From Arachnopeziza araneosa (taxonomy: Eukaryota > Ascomycota > Leotiomycetes > Helotiales > Arachnopezizaceae): a DNA stretch of 64,000 nucleotides. A model generated the notes under the pieces. The model was given only the letters and a program-made list of their open reading frames with translations. It was not told the DNA's origin and made no database searches. A program made the position numbers and the translations under genes. Below, one piece after another: positions 24,128 to 35,435 of the stretch; the stretch's first letter is position 1, and the number at the start of each line of letters is the position of its first letter. The DNA is taken from NCBI GenBank assembly GCA_003988855.1, contig QYAI01000005.1, forward strand, positions 434,001-498,000, read 5' to 3'.

Positions 24128-24570
24128 CCAGCAGATTTAATTTACTGTGAATTTATTTGTCAACTCGGATGCTGCAATACAAGACCACTTGAGAGGATGG
24201 ACGGTACAAATTATGAGCCTGATTGGTTCGTTCAGGTTATTTTCGTCTACTTTCCAGAGGAACAGAACGCACTTAACTTTGAAATGTAAAAGTTCGAAGG
24301 CACAGTGGTAACGATTGATCAATCTTGGTAACTACCGGACGCCATTTCCAAGCATTGGCACTCAGCCACAAGGGAAAACGAGTCTCACGCGTCCAAAGCT
24401 AGATGAGGAATAGCTACGGTCCGTGCCGCATCATGGCAGCGTGGCGGAGGGCATTGAAACACCAAGGGTGCGTCCGCTAAAGGTCGGCCTTTACCCACCT
24501 TTTTTTTTGGCCTTCTATTCTCAGCCAGGATTTGATAAAACTGCAAGAGAATCCCATGATATGAACAATC
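24128..24570. promoter_or_regulatory. Region between DAO and the Zn2Cys6 gene
   Basis: 443 bp without a gene; presumed promoter of the transcription factor. A T-run (CCTTTTTTTTTGG) lies at about 24498-24510. Confidence 0.4.
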
Positions 24571-26041
24571 ATGTCTGTTGTGCCACCAAATCTTACCAAG
24601 CCTCCGAAACGAGCGCGAACCAGTACCGCTCGATCCAAGACGGGATGCCTGACATGCAGGTACGGTAAACAGGATGTTCCAAAAAGGGGATATACCGAAT
24701 GATACATCGAGCTAATCGGTGCATCTTGGCAGGGCCCGTCACGTCAAATGCGGAGAAGAAAAACCTCATTGTCTGAAATGCAGAAGTTCAGGCCGGAATT
24801 GTGACGGCTTTCTAGAAGATCTTCAAAGTCCGACCGGTTCATTGCTATCTGGAATCACCTCACCACAGAGTATACGTGAGCGAAGATGCCTGGACTACTT
24901 TCGACATCGAACTATCCCGGATCTGTCTGGATACGACGCAAAATCTCATTTCTGGAATTATATCGTCCTTCAAACCAGTCACTCGTCACCTGCGGTGCTG
25001 CACGGCGCTCTTGCTCTTGGTGCTCTTCACGAACAGATGGATGCCGGCTGCCCGTCCATGTCAGACAAGAAGACTAAACGATTTCTTCTGCAGCAGACAA
25101 ATAAGGCCATTCGAAGTCTATGCGCCAATGGGACAACGCCATCGGTACAGATAGCCTTGGTATGCTGCATTTTATTCATCTGTCTTGAAAACGCCCAAGG
25201 AGACTATGAAAGTGCTCTAAAGCATCTTCAATCCGGATTAAGTATGTTAAAGGAGTGGCAATTGCAAGACAAAGTAACCCAATCCGGTTCTAGAGCACAG
25301 GAAGTCTTTGCCCAGGTCTTCTGTAGATTAGATATTCAAGCTACTACCTTCCTTGATTCTCGACAACCACGACTACATAGCAATATCTTCAACGAAGTTC
25401 CCGTCTATCTAGCATCCCAATCTAAATCTTTCGAGAACTTGCATGATGCTCAAGTTGCATTAGAAAGCATCGAGATCCGCTCCTTCTATTCACTAACCTC
25501 AAAAACGACTAATATCTGGGAGAGGAAAGCTCTCCTCCAAGGTTTGGAAAACCGCTTCGATCAGTGGCACAGCGCATTCAAAGTTCTACTTTCCAAAAAT
25601 CAGGATTTGCAAACGCACGATTTACAGCTAGCTGTCCTGCTTGAACTCCATTACAAGGCCATGTCTCTCATGCTACGAGTCAAGGCCGAGCCGGGCTCGA
25701 AGGAGTTCAACGCCACGAGAGAAGAAGAATATATCGGCATCGTCAATGCCGCTCGATCGCTCATCAGCTCCTCCTCGTTATCGTCTACATCCACATCATC
25801 GACCTTCACGGCGGAGACGGGCGTCATTGCTCCCTTGTATTTCACGGCCATGCATACGAGATCGAGCAGTACGAGGAAGGAGGCCATCGATCTAATGTCC
25901 AAGTGGAAGAGGAGAGAGGGCTTTTGGGATCCCGATGTTGCGGCCAAGATTGCTGGTGTGGTTGGCGAGTTTACGGAGAATGGATTTGAGGATCTGTTTC
26001 GGGGCGGCATTCCGGAGTTGGCTAAGGCTATTGGGGGTTGA
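24571..26041 (+). CDS. Zn2Cys6 binuclear-cluster transcription factor
   Basis: Two exons, 24571-24659 and 24733-26041, give 465 aa. The zinc cluster is split by the intron and reads [31 protein letters not shown], with the six cysteines correctly spaced. Before it is a basic region (PPKRARTSTARSKTG). The rest has the helical C-terminal regulator domain seen in this class (LQTSHSSPAVLHGALALGALHEQ, then ALVCCILFICLENAQGD). The start is the ATG that opens just before the basic region. It may regulate its neighbours, DAO and the hydroxylase fusion, but this is only positional. Confidence 0.92.
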
Positions 26042-26358
26042 ATGCTCGAGAATGGAGTCTTGATGTTTAAGCATTTTACAGCGAGATGATCTCATGGATG
26101 ACTTTGGATTTTTATTTGTAGATATATCATTGTCCGCAGCCCATTCGTCCATCTCGTGCTTGAGCGCGCTTGCAATATGCAGCTCGTGGAAAATATCTTA
26201 AGAATATTTGCAACTTGAAATAATTTCTGGTTGATTAATAGGTTCTAGGTACCGGGTATTGAAATGCTCCACCAACCCCATGAATGCCGCTCATAGTACA
26301 GGACAAAAAAGCGCAACGCAATCGTAACTTCGTCGCCAGAACGCTAAATCAATAGACT
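26042..26358. other. Short intergenic region between convergent genes
   Basis: 317 bp of 3' flank. Nothing else is recognised. Confidence 0.45.
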
Positions 26359-27645
26359 TTACGCAACTTTCTTGGACACATCTTGCCGTCCCACCCCATC
26401 AAGCTCACACGGTTTGACCAACCACGCGAATTTAAGATAGTTCAGATACGCCATCCCCGTATACGTCACAGGAACATATCTCGCTCCCCTCCTCACCCAC
26501 CACATCGTCCACCCAGCCGCCCAGTCTGCACTCACGATGGCGGGGCCCATTGGACTGCTAAAACTCGCGAGCACGACGTGGCGATATAGCACGCTTGGAT
26601 CCTCATACAGAGCTTTTGCCATCGGCAGGAAATCCCGTTTTGATTTCGAGTAGCGCTGTAGATCGGGGATGCCCCATGCAGGGTGGAGTTCGATTTCTGA
26701 ACCCGTGTACCAGATCTCGGGGATGGCCATGTCGAAACCAGGGCGGGCTTGGCGGTGTTTCCGGTACAGGTTGATGAGGGTGATGGAGGATTGGGTGTTG
26801 GCCTGGACAGCATCCTGGCCTTTGGAGCCGTGGGCGAGAATCAAGACATCGCAGTCTTTGAGGATGGGGATTGCGGCTTCAAAGTTCTCGTGTGTCCAGT
26901 GTGTGCCGAACTTGAGGTCGGTGATGGACGAGACGCCTTCGGTGAGGAGTTGTTTCTTGATGGCTCGTCCGAAGGCACCGTTGACTCCGGTGATGACCAC
27001 ACGCTTGGATTTGAGGTTGGAGCTGAGGCCGAAGATCCAGTCGAAGATGCGGAAGGCGGACGACATGTAGCGGTCGGGGAAGGAGTGGTGCAGAGCGTGA
27101 TATTCCGGGCCTACGACGACCCAATTCGGATCGTCAGGAATGGTGCGGTACGAGACGTGGTTCGAGTCGCGGCCACCTTCGGCGAGGACGACGAGGACTC
27201 GACAGATCTGGATGATGCTGATGAGCGTGAGGAGTTCGCGAGGCACTCGGTAAGGGCCCAGTCGTTCAATGGCTGCCCATCCCATCCACGATCCGATCAG
27301 CTGACACGCCAACTCGAGCGGGATCTCGAACACGATGTTGTGCCAGTGATACTTGTCGTTGAACTTGAGTCGGCGGTTGAAGTAGAGGTGGTGGACCAGG
27401 TGCAGATCGCCAAGCACGCGGAATGTTCGGTATGGGGATTTGGATGCGCAATGCAGCAAACAATGGACCACGTCGAAGAGAAAGGTCCCGGCGAAATAGA
27501 TCCAGACGCCGCCAAGCACGAACGCCGTTGGAGTCTGGAGAAGGGCCGTGGAGAGGCTGCGTGCCGCCTCCGCTGCAGCGGCGCTGACGGAGAGCCTGAA
27601 GCTCAGCGGCGGGAGGAGGAGGAGGGCAAAGTCACGAAGCGACAT
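26359..27645 (-). CDS. Fatty-acid hydroxylase-type diiron domain fused to a Rossmann-like domain
   Basis: Single exon, 428 aa. The N-terminal half is a membrane hydroxylase/desaturase-like domain with hydrophobic helices and His clusters: FDVVHCLLHC, DLHLVHHLYFN and EYHALHHSFPDRY, the expected diiron ligands. The C-terminal half starts with KRVVITGVNGAFGRAI, a glycine-rich nucleotide-binding motif, then DVLILAHGSKG and IWYTGSEIELHP, like an SDR/epimerase-type fold. Similar fusions are known among bacterial and plant (CER1/WAX2-like) proteins; the reaction cannot be named. The coding sequence is visibly richer in G and C than its neighbours, and this creates a long open frame on the opposite strand. 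Confidence 0.8.
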   Translation of the reverse strand: MSLRDFALLLLPPLSFRLSVSAAAAEAARSLSTALLQTPTAFVLGGVWIYFAGTFLFDVVHCLLHCASKSPYRTFRVLGDLHLVHHLYFNRRLKFNDKYHWHNIVFEIPLELACQLIGSWMGWAAIERLGPYRVPRELLTLISIIQICRVLVVLAEGGRDSNHVSYRTIPDDPNWVVVGPEYHALHHSFPDRYMSSAFRIFDWIFGLSSNLKSKRVVITGVNGAFGRAIKKQLLTEGVSSITDLKFGTHWTHENFEAAIPILKDCDVLILAHGSKGQDAVQANTQSSITLINLYRKHRQARPGFDMAIPEIWYTGSEIELHPAWGIPDLQRYSKSKRDFLPMAKALYEDPSVLYRHVVLASFSSPMGPAIVSADWAAGWTMWWVRRGARYVPVTYTGMAYLNYLKFAWLVKPCELDGVGRQDVSKKVA

Positions 27646-28919
27646 GATCCGGACAGTGAATGAAGGTGAGAAAGGAAGAGCAGTGGAAATAAGGTCGTTT
27701 TAGATCTCAGATCTCTGCTGACTGGATCTACCTACTTAAAGGGCAGGGCGTGGCGCACGCAGCAGTGACATTGGAGTGCAACATGCAGGCCCGAAGACCG
27801 GGCATGATCTGTCTGGTGTTGTGTTGCGAAGGCGTCTTAGGAGAGTAGAGATGGGCAACAATCAGCGCGCAATGAATGGGCCATGAGGAAGAAGCCAGAA
27901 GCCCTGGCGGTGCCCTCTCGGCTGGGTGTCACCGAGATTCAGGTGTGAGATACGAGGGCGGCGAGGTCCTCAGCCTCTTTCATGCTCGTCAACGGCCGGC
28001 CTACCTACCTACCTACCTACCTACCTGCTTGTACGAATGGAGCAAGAGCTAAGAGCTGCTCGCGACTTGGACAACGACGACGACGACGGGAGATGAAAGG
28101 AAGTTGGAAAGCTCAACAGCCTAATTATAGTCTCTGCAGCCGAGCCTATGATTCCACCGCAACGACCTCTGTCATCACGTTTTCCCACCCCGAATACACG
28201 AACCGCAACCCCCGACGTGGGAAATGATGTAAGAATTTAACATCCACGGCCGCTCTAGCTGACGAAAACTGGGAGCGCAGCGAGTTGGTGACGTTTCATC
28301 CCTCGACTCAGCCCTATTCATCGTCCTGCTCACCTCGACAGGAATCCTCCGTCGCTGACCGCACACCCGCAGCATCCGCGACAGCGCTGTTCGAGGCCCC
28401 ATGCCGCACCACCTCTGTGATATTATCGCCTCTGACATTCTGCCAAGATATGAGACGCCTCACAAACCCGCCATCCCGGCTGCGAGAGAACAAACCCGAA
28501 TCAAGGGACGTGCCCTGGTCAGGGTTTGCATCCAAGACATCTTCGGAGGGCCGTCTCCGAATCATCGATCCTTGGATTCGTCCTTGTCGGATGAGCTGTC
28601 CATTCCATGCAATGGTTCGTGACAGCATGCCAAGCGACCTTGACTTTCTTTTAGCAGAGATCAACATTGGCAGAGTCGATCTCCTTAGAGAGATATGTCC
28701 TCGGAGTTTCTGCACCAATCATCCTCACATGTTATGCTACCCTCGAACCAATCTTTCAATTTAGTGATACGGTAACTCTACTATAGCTACAACAAGGAAA
28801 TATGTAAAGCGAGCAACAACATCAACACATCCGAGTACATCCCAACACTAATCTTACCCTGATCGGGCTAAACATGCTGTTTCAAACACCATCCCACCAA
28901 TCTCTGCACGAATCAAACA
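27646..28919. other. Intergenic region with TACC repeat
   Basis: About 1.27 kb. It holds a CTAC tandem tract at 28001-28026. Two overlapping ORFs on opposite strands at 28285-28764 and 28314-28718 have no recognisable features and are not called as genes. Confidence 0.4.
28001..28026. repeat. (CTAC)n microsatellite
   Basis: Six CTAC units in a row, ending in CTG. Confidence 0.9.
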
Positions 28920-30111
28920 TCAAAATCCCATACCGGCATATCTCTCTTGACCCGAGAGCATCTCAATATACCCTGGCTGTCCTCTGTTCTTCTTCCTCTC
29001 CTTCTCAGCCTTCTTCAAGTTGATATTACTCTGCTTCTCCATCTGCTTCTGCGTCTTTCGCGCTGCCTTCTTGTCTGCTCGTCTCTGGCGCCACGCCGAT
29101 TTTGGGAATGTGGAATCAGGGCCATAGATCACATTACCGACATGCGTGATGGATAGAACTAGAAGAGCAACTGCCATTGGTATTGCATCAAATATGTAGA
29201 AATATCGTTCGTAGTATAGGAGTAGATTGCTAGAACCAACGCCAGCAGAGAATTCAATGAGACGGAAGATGATGCGAACCTGCGGATGCATGGTTAGCGT
29301 TGATCTTCGTTGATTGACCTAGTACATACTGTGATGAAAAACTCCTGAAGGCTAATACCTCCCATATAAATATGGATCCCTTTTAGAATTTGCGCTGCTG
29401 GTGCTGTCAAGCTTGTCATACTTGTGCCGTATAGTTGAACGATGAAGGAAACAATATCCAGAAGTACAAAAACAACCGAGCGAGAAGATGCTCGTATGCC
29501 TAGGATTTTATGGGTTGGAATGAAAAAATGAATCATTCGACCAAGCACCATGTAGCAAAAGGCGTTGATCCAGAGAGGTGCGAGGAGAACGAAGATCTGG
29601 AAGATGAGAAGATCGCTAACGCTTTGCTGATTCTTGCTTCCAACAACTCGCGCGCAATATGCAGCTACTTCCCACAGACATCCCATGATGATTGCCCAAC
29701 AGAAGCCCTGTTTACGTTAGTAATTGAGTCCTTTCGGATTCAAAATACTAGTTTTTCTGTAATATATTGCCTGCCTAATTTGCACGACGGGGAGGATTCC
29801 GAAGATGGTGGAAGCAGCAGCAGCAGCAGCGCCAAATGATAGATAGTAATTGTAATTCGCATTGTATTCGCCAGGTGGAACATATCCGTTCTTGTCCGGT
29901 GAGATTGTTGGAACGCAAGTGGAAGTTGAAGTTGGACCATGATGTTCGGTTGCAGCGGCTAAGGGCCACCATGAGTTGGTGGCACGAATGTTCTTGAAAG
30001 TATTACTGGATTCGCAGTGCGAACCGCAAGAGATGATGCTGTTGGTGTTGGCACTGCATGAACTATGCTAGCAGTGCCAAACAAGAGGAAGATTGAGTTA
30101 AGAAGCTTCAT
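28920..30111 (-). pseudogene. RTA1-like lipid-exporter family protein, conserved exon out of frame
   Basis: Exons by splice signals are 30111-30007, 29958-29749, 29707-29330 and 29279-28920. Read through, these give 350 codons with no stop. Exon 1 is a signal peptide (KLLNSIFLLFGTASIVHA). Exons 3 and 4 are RTA1-like: GFCWAIIMGCLWEVAAYCARV, then VRIIFRLIEFSAGVG and a basic coiled tail. The exon 2 reading that fits both splices gives an unrelated Leu-rich peptide. The RTA1-like sequence of exon 2 (ISPDKNGYVPPGEYNANYNY, AIYYRK) lies in another frame. Removing one A from AAAAA at the exon end, plus one base change near its start, would reconcile them. Either compensating indels or assembly errors explain this. 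RTA1 proteins are seven-helix membrane proteins linked to lipid export and azole or lipid resistance. Confidence 0.7.
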
Positions 30112-31051
30112 TCCCTCGAATTATATATCTTTAAAAATTAGATTTTAGTATCCCAATATAAAAGAGATCAAACTGCCTACAGTAGTAGAAGAGAAGGTGG
30201 TGTTAAGCAAAGGACCAAAATATGAAAGTGTAGCAAGTTAAAGATCGAAAAAATTGGTCAAGAGATGGGCAAGAATAAAGATAGAGGCAGAGATGCAAGA
30301 CCATTCCTCTAAGGGAACAGCAAGAATATAAACTTTTCAAGGGTCTACACTGTTTGAAAGCGGTCGCGAGGTCGACCAGCCTCTTGTTACTTTCGTTGCC
30401 ATTCTTTAAAGGTTAGTGCTTTAAGCGCAAAATCACGGTATATGTTAGCTAATCAAATCACCATAGAGATGAGACTGGAACATATCCTAAGGAGGCGCAG
30501 CAGAAAATCAATAAAGCAGAGTTTTGGGCTTGCTTAGTTTCGAACTGAGGTGCTTTTGTAGACGACGAGATCACGTGCATGCAGACACAATTTGACGACT
30601 GTTTGCTTTAGTAAGCACAACTCCCAATCTCCTTGACTTCTCGCTATTCCCACCATGAGACTGGCATCGTGCCCTTGTAAGGAGTCTGTGAGACTCAAAG
30701 ATGCTTCATGCTCAACCAGCTGCGATTCGTCTGATCCGACAATGAGCGAGGAGGCATCCCGACGGACGGAAGAAGGCTTGCTCACCTCGCCTCTCTAAAC
30801 CCAACGACATCAAAGGATCCATCTCGGGGGTACTGATTCCTACGAATGACACATCTGTATCGGTGTTTCATGCAGTTTCTATTTTCATGTGGGCGAGGTG
30901 TTTTCACTCTGTGTGACGAAGCAGGGTAAGAGGAATGATGAGAAGACTTCCCGCACGAGTCTCATACGTGGAGATGCGCAAGCAAACACTTTTCTTCACA
31001 TTGCAAAAACTTATTTTTTGCATTTGAGCGTTGTTTTCTAATCACTTGAGA
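30112..31051. promoter_or_regulatory. Divergent intergenic region
   Basis: 940 bp between the RTA1-like gene and the ABCC gene. A minus-strand ORF of 83 codons at 30534-30785 has no supporting feature. No repeat is seen. Confidence 0.4.
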
Positions 31052-34000
31052 ATGGCCTGTCTAATCGAGTTGGAAGATAAGTTTGGGCCGGGCGTTGCAA
31101 GCGCATGCTATCAAGGATTTGATTTTACTCTTTTGTTCGAGGAACTGATACTCTGTATTGTCCCGCTCTTACTCGTTCTATCGCTGGCACCCATCCGACT
31201 TCTCTCTTTATCCAAACGCCCTGATAAATTCCGTGGCGGCTGGCTTCACCCCGTTAAGCTGGTCCGTCCCATCCCACCCCTAACCTCTAAATTTATACTT
31301 CACATTGTATGTTTACTGATAAAGAGAAGGTTCCTTATGTCGCTCTACTTGCCTTTCAGCTAGCTCAGTTAGGAATATTTATACGAACAAACATTCCAAA
31401 GACTAAGGCATCAGCTGCATTAGCCGCCCTGAGTGTGCCTACTACCGAGCTCCTCACTTTCTTATCGCATCTCGAACATCGTCGATGTATTAAACCATCG
31501 GCTCCCCTCACTGTTTACTTTTCATTCTCTGCTGTCCTTGATGCCGCACGAACAAGAACGCTCTGGGCCATTGAAGGTTCCAGATCGATTGCGATCCTAT
31601 CTCTGTTTGCTGTGCTACTAAAACTCTCTATTGCCCTATTGGAGTCCAAGAGCAGACGCAAATTACTAAGCCCAACTGATACACAGCCCTCTTTGGAATC
31701 CACCGCAGGAGTCTTCGATCGCTGGGTCTTTTGGTGGCTAAAACACCTACTTTTTCTTGGCTACAAGGAGACTTTGTAATTGGACCAGCTTGATGGGATC
31801 GATGAAGAGCTAGTATCTGAGGATTTACGTCTCTCAGCGCAAATGAAATGGAATGGTTGTAAGTTGTGAACAGCAGGTAATTATACGTACTCTTATTGAA
31901 TATACTTTAGGGAATCAACGCGAGCCAAATGGACTCCTTAAAGCGCTTTCCTCAGAACACAAGTACTCCTTACTTGTTGGCGTCGTTCCACGACTGTGCC
32001 AGACCGGTTTTACATTCGCTCAACCATTCCTTGACGCTCGAATTGTCGAGTATATTTCTCAACCCGAGTCTTTGAACGAAAAGAAAATCGGATACGGCTT
32101 GACTGGTGCCACTGCCATTATTTATGCAGGACTTGCAGTAATTTCCCACCTCTCTTTGAAAAAATGTTGGCTAATGGTTAGATTACAACAACCGCATATC
32201 AGCACAAGACTTATCGTGCCATTACATTATTCCGAGGAAACCTTGTATCTCTTATCTACCAGAAGACTTTCCAACTCAGTGTAAGTGCTCTCGACCCCAC
32301 ATCCTCTGTCACTTTGATGACTGCGGATGTGGAAAGAGTTGGTCAAGGAATGCGTTTTATGCATGATACATGGGGGAGTCTTCTGGATATTTCCTTAGGC
32401 TTTTGGCTATTGAAGCGACAGTTAGGCATAGCTAGTGTCGCACCAGCTGCTCTATTCTTAAGTAGGTCGTTTTCTTCATCTTTATGAATTTACTAACGTC
32501 TGAAGTATGCACTATCCTTGCATTGAACATGGCAACCAGGATCAGCGATGCACAAAGAGTTTGGCTTGAAATGACCGAGACAAGAGTCAGCTCTACCTGT
32601 AACATTTTAGCTTCTATCAAAAGCGTAAAAATATCTGACCTGACTGCGCAATCATACATGAACATTGAAAGTTTGCGAGCTGAAGAGTTGAGAGCCTCTT
32701 TAAAGTTTAAGTACTTTCTAGTCATTATTGTGGCACTTTGTGAGTACTCAAAGTGGGAACCAGATGTGGACATTATACTGACCGCACTTTAGCATATGTT
32801 ACTACTGCTTTAGCACCCGTCATTGCGTTTGGGACTTTTGTTTTGAAAGCGAGAGCGACGAATACCGAGACCTTGAACATCACAAATGCATTCACATCAC
32901 TTACTCTCTTCGCTATACTAAGACGTCCCATGGCTCTTCTGATTGAGTTGGTGTCTGGTCTATCATCTACAGTAGCTTCATTAGAGCTCAACTAACGGAA
33001 CTTCTTCCTCGAGACAGATTGAAAGGAAGTTTGAAAACATACAGATATTTTCTATCGATGATTGGATGGATCAATGCTCTCCTCTTCGTATTATTGTGCT
33101 CTGGCTTCGTCCTTGGTCTGGTCTTTCCTGCTGTTTGGTTGCAACTGTGGGTTCGGTACAACGAGAATCACCCAAATCAAAGAATTGCATCTTACATTGG
33201 CGGCTACGCAGGGCTTGGTGTAGCGGCAATCATATTCTTGGTTCTAGCTGCGTGGCATTTATTGGTCAATATCGTGCCACACAGTTCAACCAAATCCCAC
33301 ACTGCTCTTCTCAAAACAGTGTTAAAAGCCCCTCTATCTTTTTTCGCGAGTAATGATATCGGTACACTTGCCAATCGATTTGCTCAGGACCTGCAGTTAA
33401 TTGACATGGAAGTCCCTCTAGCGACGTTCAACACGACAATGGAGTTTCTCACTTGCATGGCTCAGGCCATCTTGATCGCAAGCACTACGAAGTATATCGC
33501 TCCTTTCATCCCAATCTGTCTTGACATCTTTTGGGCTATTCAGAAATTCTATCTCCGTACCTCAAGACAACTCCGATTATTGGAAATCGAGGCCAAGTCT
33601 CCTCTCTTTACCAAATTCTTAGAAACCCTCAATGGAATCTCAACGATACGAGCATTCAAATGGGAGAACGAATTCAAAAGGCGGTTTTCCGTTTGTCTGG
33701 ACATTTCCCAGAAATCATATTACCTTCTCTTTTGCGTACAGAGGTGGCTTAATTTAGTCCTTGAGATGACTGTCGCCGTTCTCGCGGTGCTTCTGACAGC
33801 ACTTGCCGTTGCCACGAAAGGAAAGATTAGTCCAGGGCTTATTGGCATTTCTTTGGTCAGTATTGTTGGCTTCAGTTCCAGTGTCAAATCCCTGATGACC
33901 AACTGGACAATCCTGGAGACGTCGATGGGCTCAGTTCAACGGGTCAAAGAATTCGTCGAAGAGACGGAGACTGAAGAAAAAGATATCAACATGATGTTGG

Positions 34001-34882
34001 AGCCTCCCTCGAAGTGGCCAGAATGTGGTAAGATTGAAATAAAACATTTGACTGCTTATTACAAGCCATCGAAAAGGCCGGTGTTGTCCGATATTTCTGT
34101 CACGATTGAAGCTGGAGAGAAGGTGGCAATTTGTGGTCGAACAGGAAGGCTAGTTTCAATGACCCAATTCCGATCCTGTTCGCTAAATTTGTTGCAGCGG
34201 GAAAAGTTCTTTCATCTCCACCATTCTTCGGTTACTCGACCTTGATTCTGGAAGCGTGATTATTGACGACATTGATTTAGCTAGTGTTTCAAGAGAAACT
34301 CTTCGCTCTCGGCTCATTGCACTACCTCAAGAATCGTACATAGCTCACGGGACGATACGACATAATGCCGACCCTTGGGGTCGTGCTTCGGATGGACAGA
34401 TTGCCGAAGTTCTCGCAACTGTTGGCTTAGTTGAGCTTGTGCTGGCGAAAGGAGGACTTGATGCAGCTCTAAGCGGCGATACTCCTTCTCACGGCCAAAA
34501 ACAACTCCTGTGCTTAGCACAAGCTATGCTGCGCCACAGTTCCATCCTAATTCTCGATGAAGCAACAAGCAGGTGAGCTGTACCTCTACCACGAATACAA
34601 GGTGAGAGGAGACTGACTAATCTGTTACGAAGCGTGGATAGAGAAACCGATAGACTACTGCAGAGGATTATCCGGGATCATTTTGAGCGACATACGATGA
34701 TTGCAGTCGTGCATCGCCTCGAGACAATCTTAGATATTGATAAAGTGATAATTTTAGAGGCTGGGAGAGTGGTGGAGGTCGGCACTCCTATGGAGTTATT
34801 ATCGCGACCTTCAGCGTTCCGAGAAGCCTATGAGGTGTTGAAAGGAGAGGGCGGCCATGGTTCTGACACTGTGATAGATTAG
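31052..34882 (+). pseudogene. ABCC/MRP-type ABC transporter lacking NBD1, with in-frame stop
   Basis: Starts MACLIELEDKFGPG (31052) with a TMD0 region; the first intron is about 31262-31329. At 31777-31779 a TAA falls in frame between LFLGYKETL and LDQLDGIDEEL, a linker continuous in the family. TMD1 then runs through further short introns to SGLSSTVASLE at 32986. There the ~200-250-residue first nucleotide-binding domain should follow, but the next bases already encode LTELLPRDRLKGSLKTYRYFL, the linker before TMD2 (33019 onward), in another frame. NBD2 is recognisable: Walker A GRTG-SGKSSF split by a GC-AG intron (about 34149-34198), ABCC2-type signature SHGQKQLLCLA, Walker B ILILDEATSR with SVD after the last intron, and the H-loop VVHRL. 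The copy cannot make a normal transporter. Confidence 0.88.
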
Positions 34883-35170
34883 CGAGTTTTAGAGGGATGT
34901 AATTACTGTACTGAAAGGATCGGGAATGGCCCAATCAAACGAGATATGCAGGGAAGCGATCTGGGTGTGGCTGAGGAAGTCGCTCGTAAACTGGCAAGTG
35001 AGCGCAAATAGTGGGGGAGGCTAAACAGCGGCTATGTTCCCTGTCGGGTCGTATAGGAAGCGACTTATTGGCGACGGCCCTTTTGTCTCCTGGGTGCTCC
35101 GGCCTCTTTCAGTGGCGCACATGAAGAATGATCGATTCCACTTCGACCGCGTGATGGGAAGCTAGTCTTT

Positions 35171-35171
<1 letters not shown>

Positions 35172-35202
<31 letters not shown>
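35172..35202. repeat. (AGC)n microsatellite
   Basis: About ten AGC units in a row, outside any supported coding region. Confidence 0.92.
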
Positions 35203-35203
<1 letters not shown>

Positions 35204-35435
35204 GATGCTCAGCTCAGCCTCTCCTCAGGACTCGCATGGCAAGTGTCGATGCCGTCATGTTTCCAGAAGGAGGCAATCGCTGAGTCCTTTCGGCGTCTCC
35301 CGCCACCCCTTGACATCGTCTCGTCGCTCCTTCCCTTCTTTCCTAGGCGAGGCAAGCTACCTGAGCTAGCTCCAGTCTGCCTGCAATACGGAGTTTAATA
35401 TCTATGCAGAAGCAAATCCCCCACCACCAAGACTG

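Noticed and set aside
26749..27663. 304-codon acidic ORF on the plus strand
   Set aside because: It is antisense to the hydroxylase fusion and arises from that gene's GC-rich codons; it has no domain features.
28285..28764. Plus-strand ORF of 159 codons, and a minus-strand ORF over the same bases
   Set aside because: Neither has a recognisable motif, signal peptide or convincing start; probably chance.
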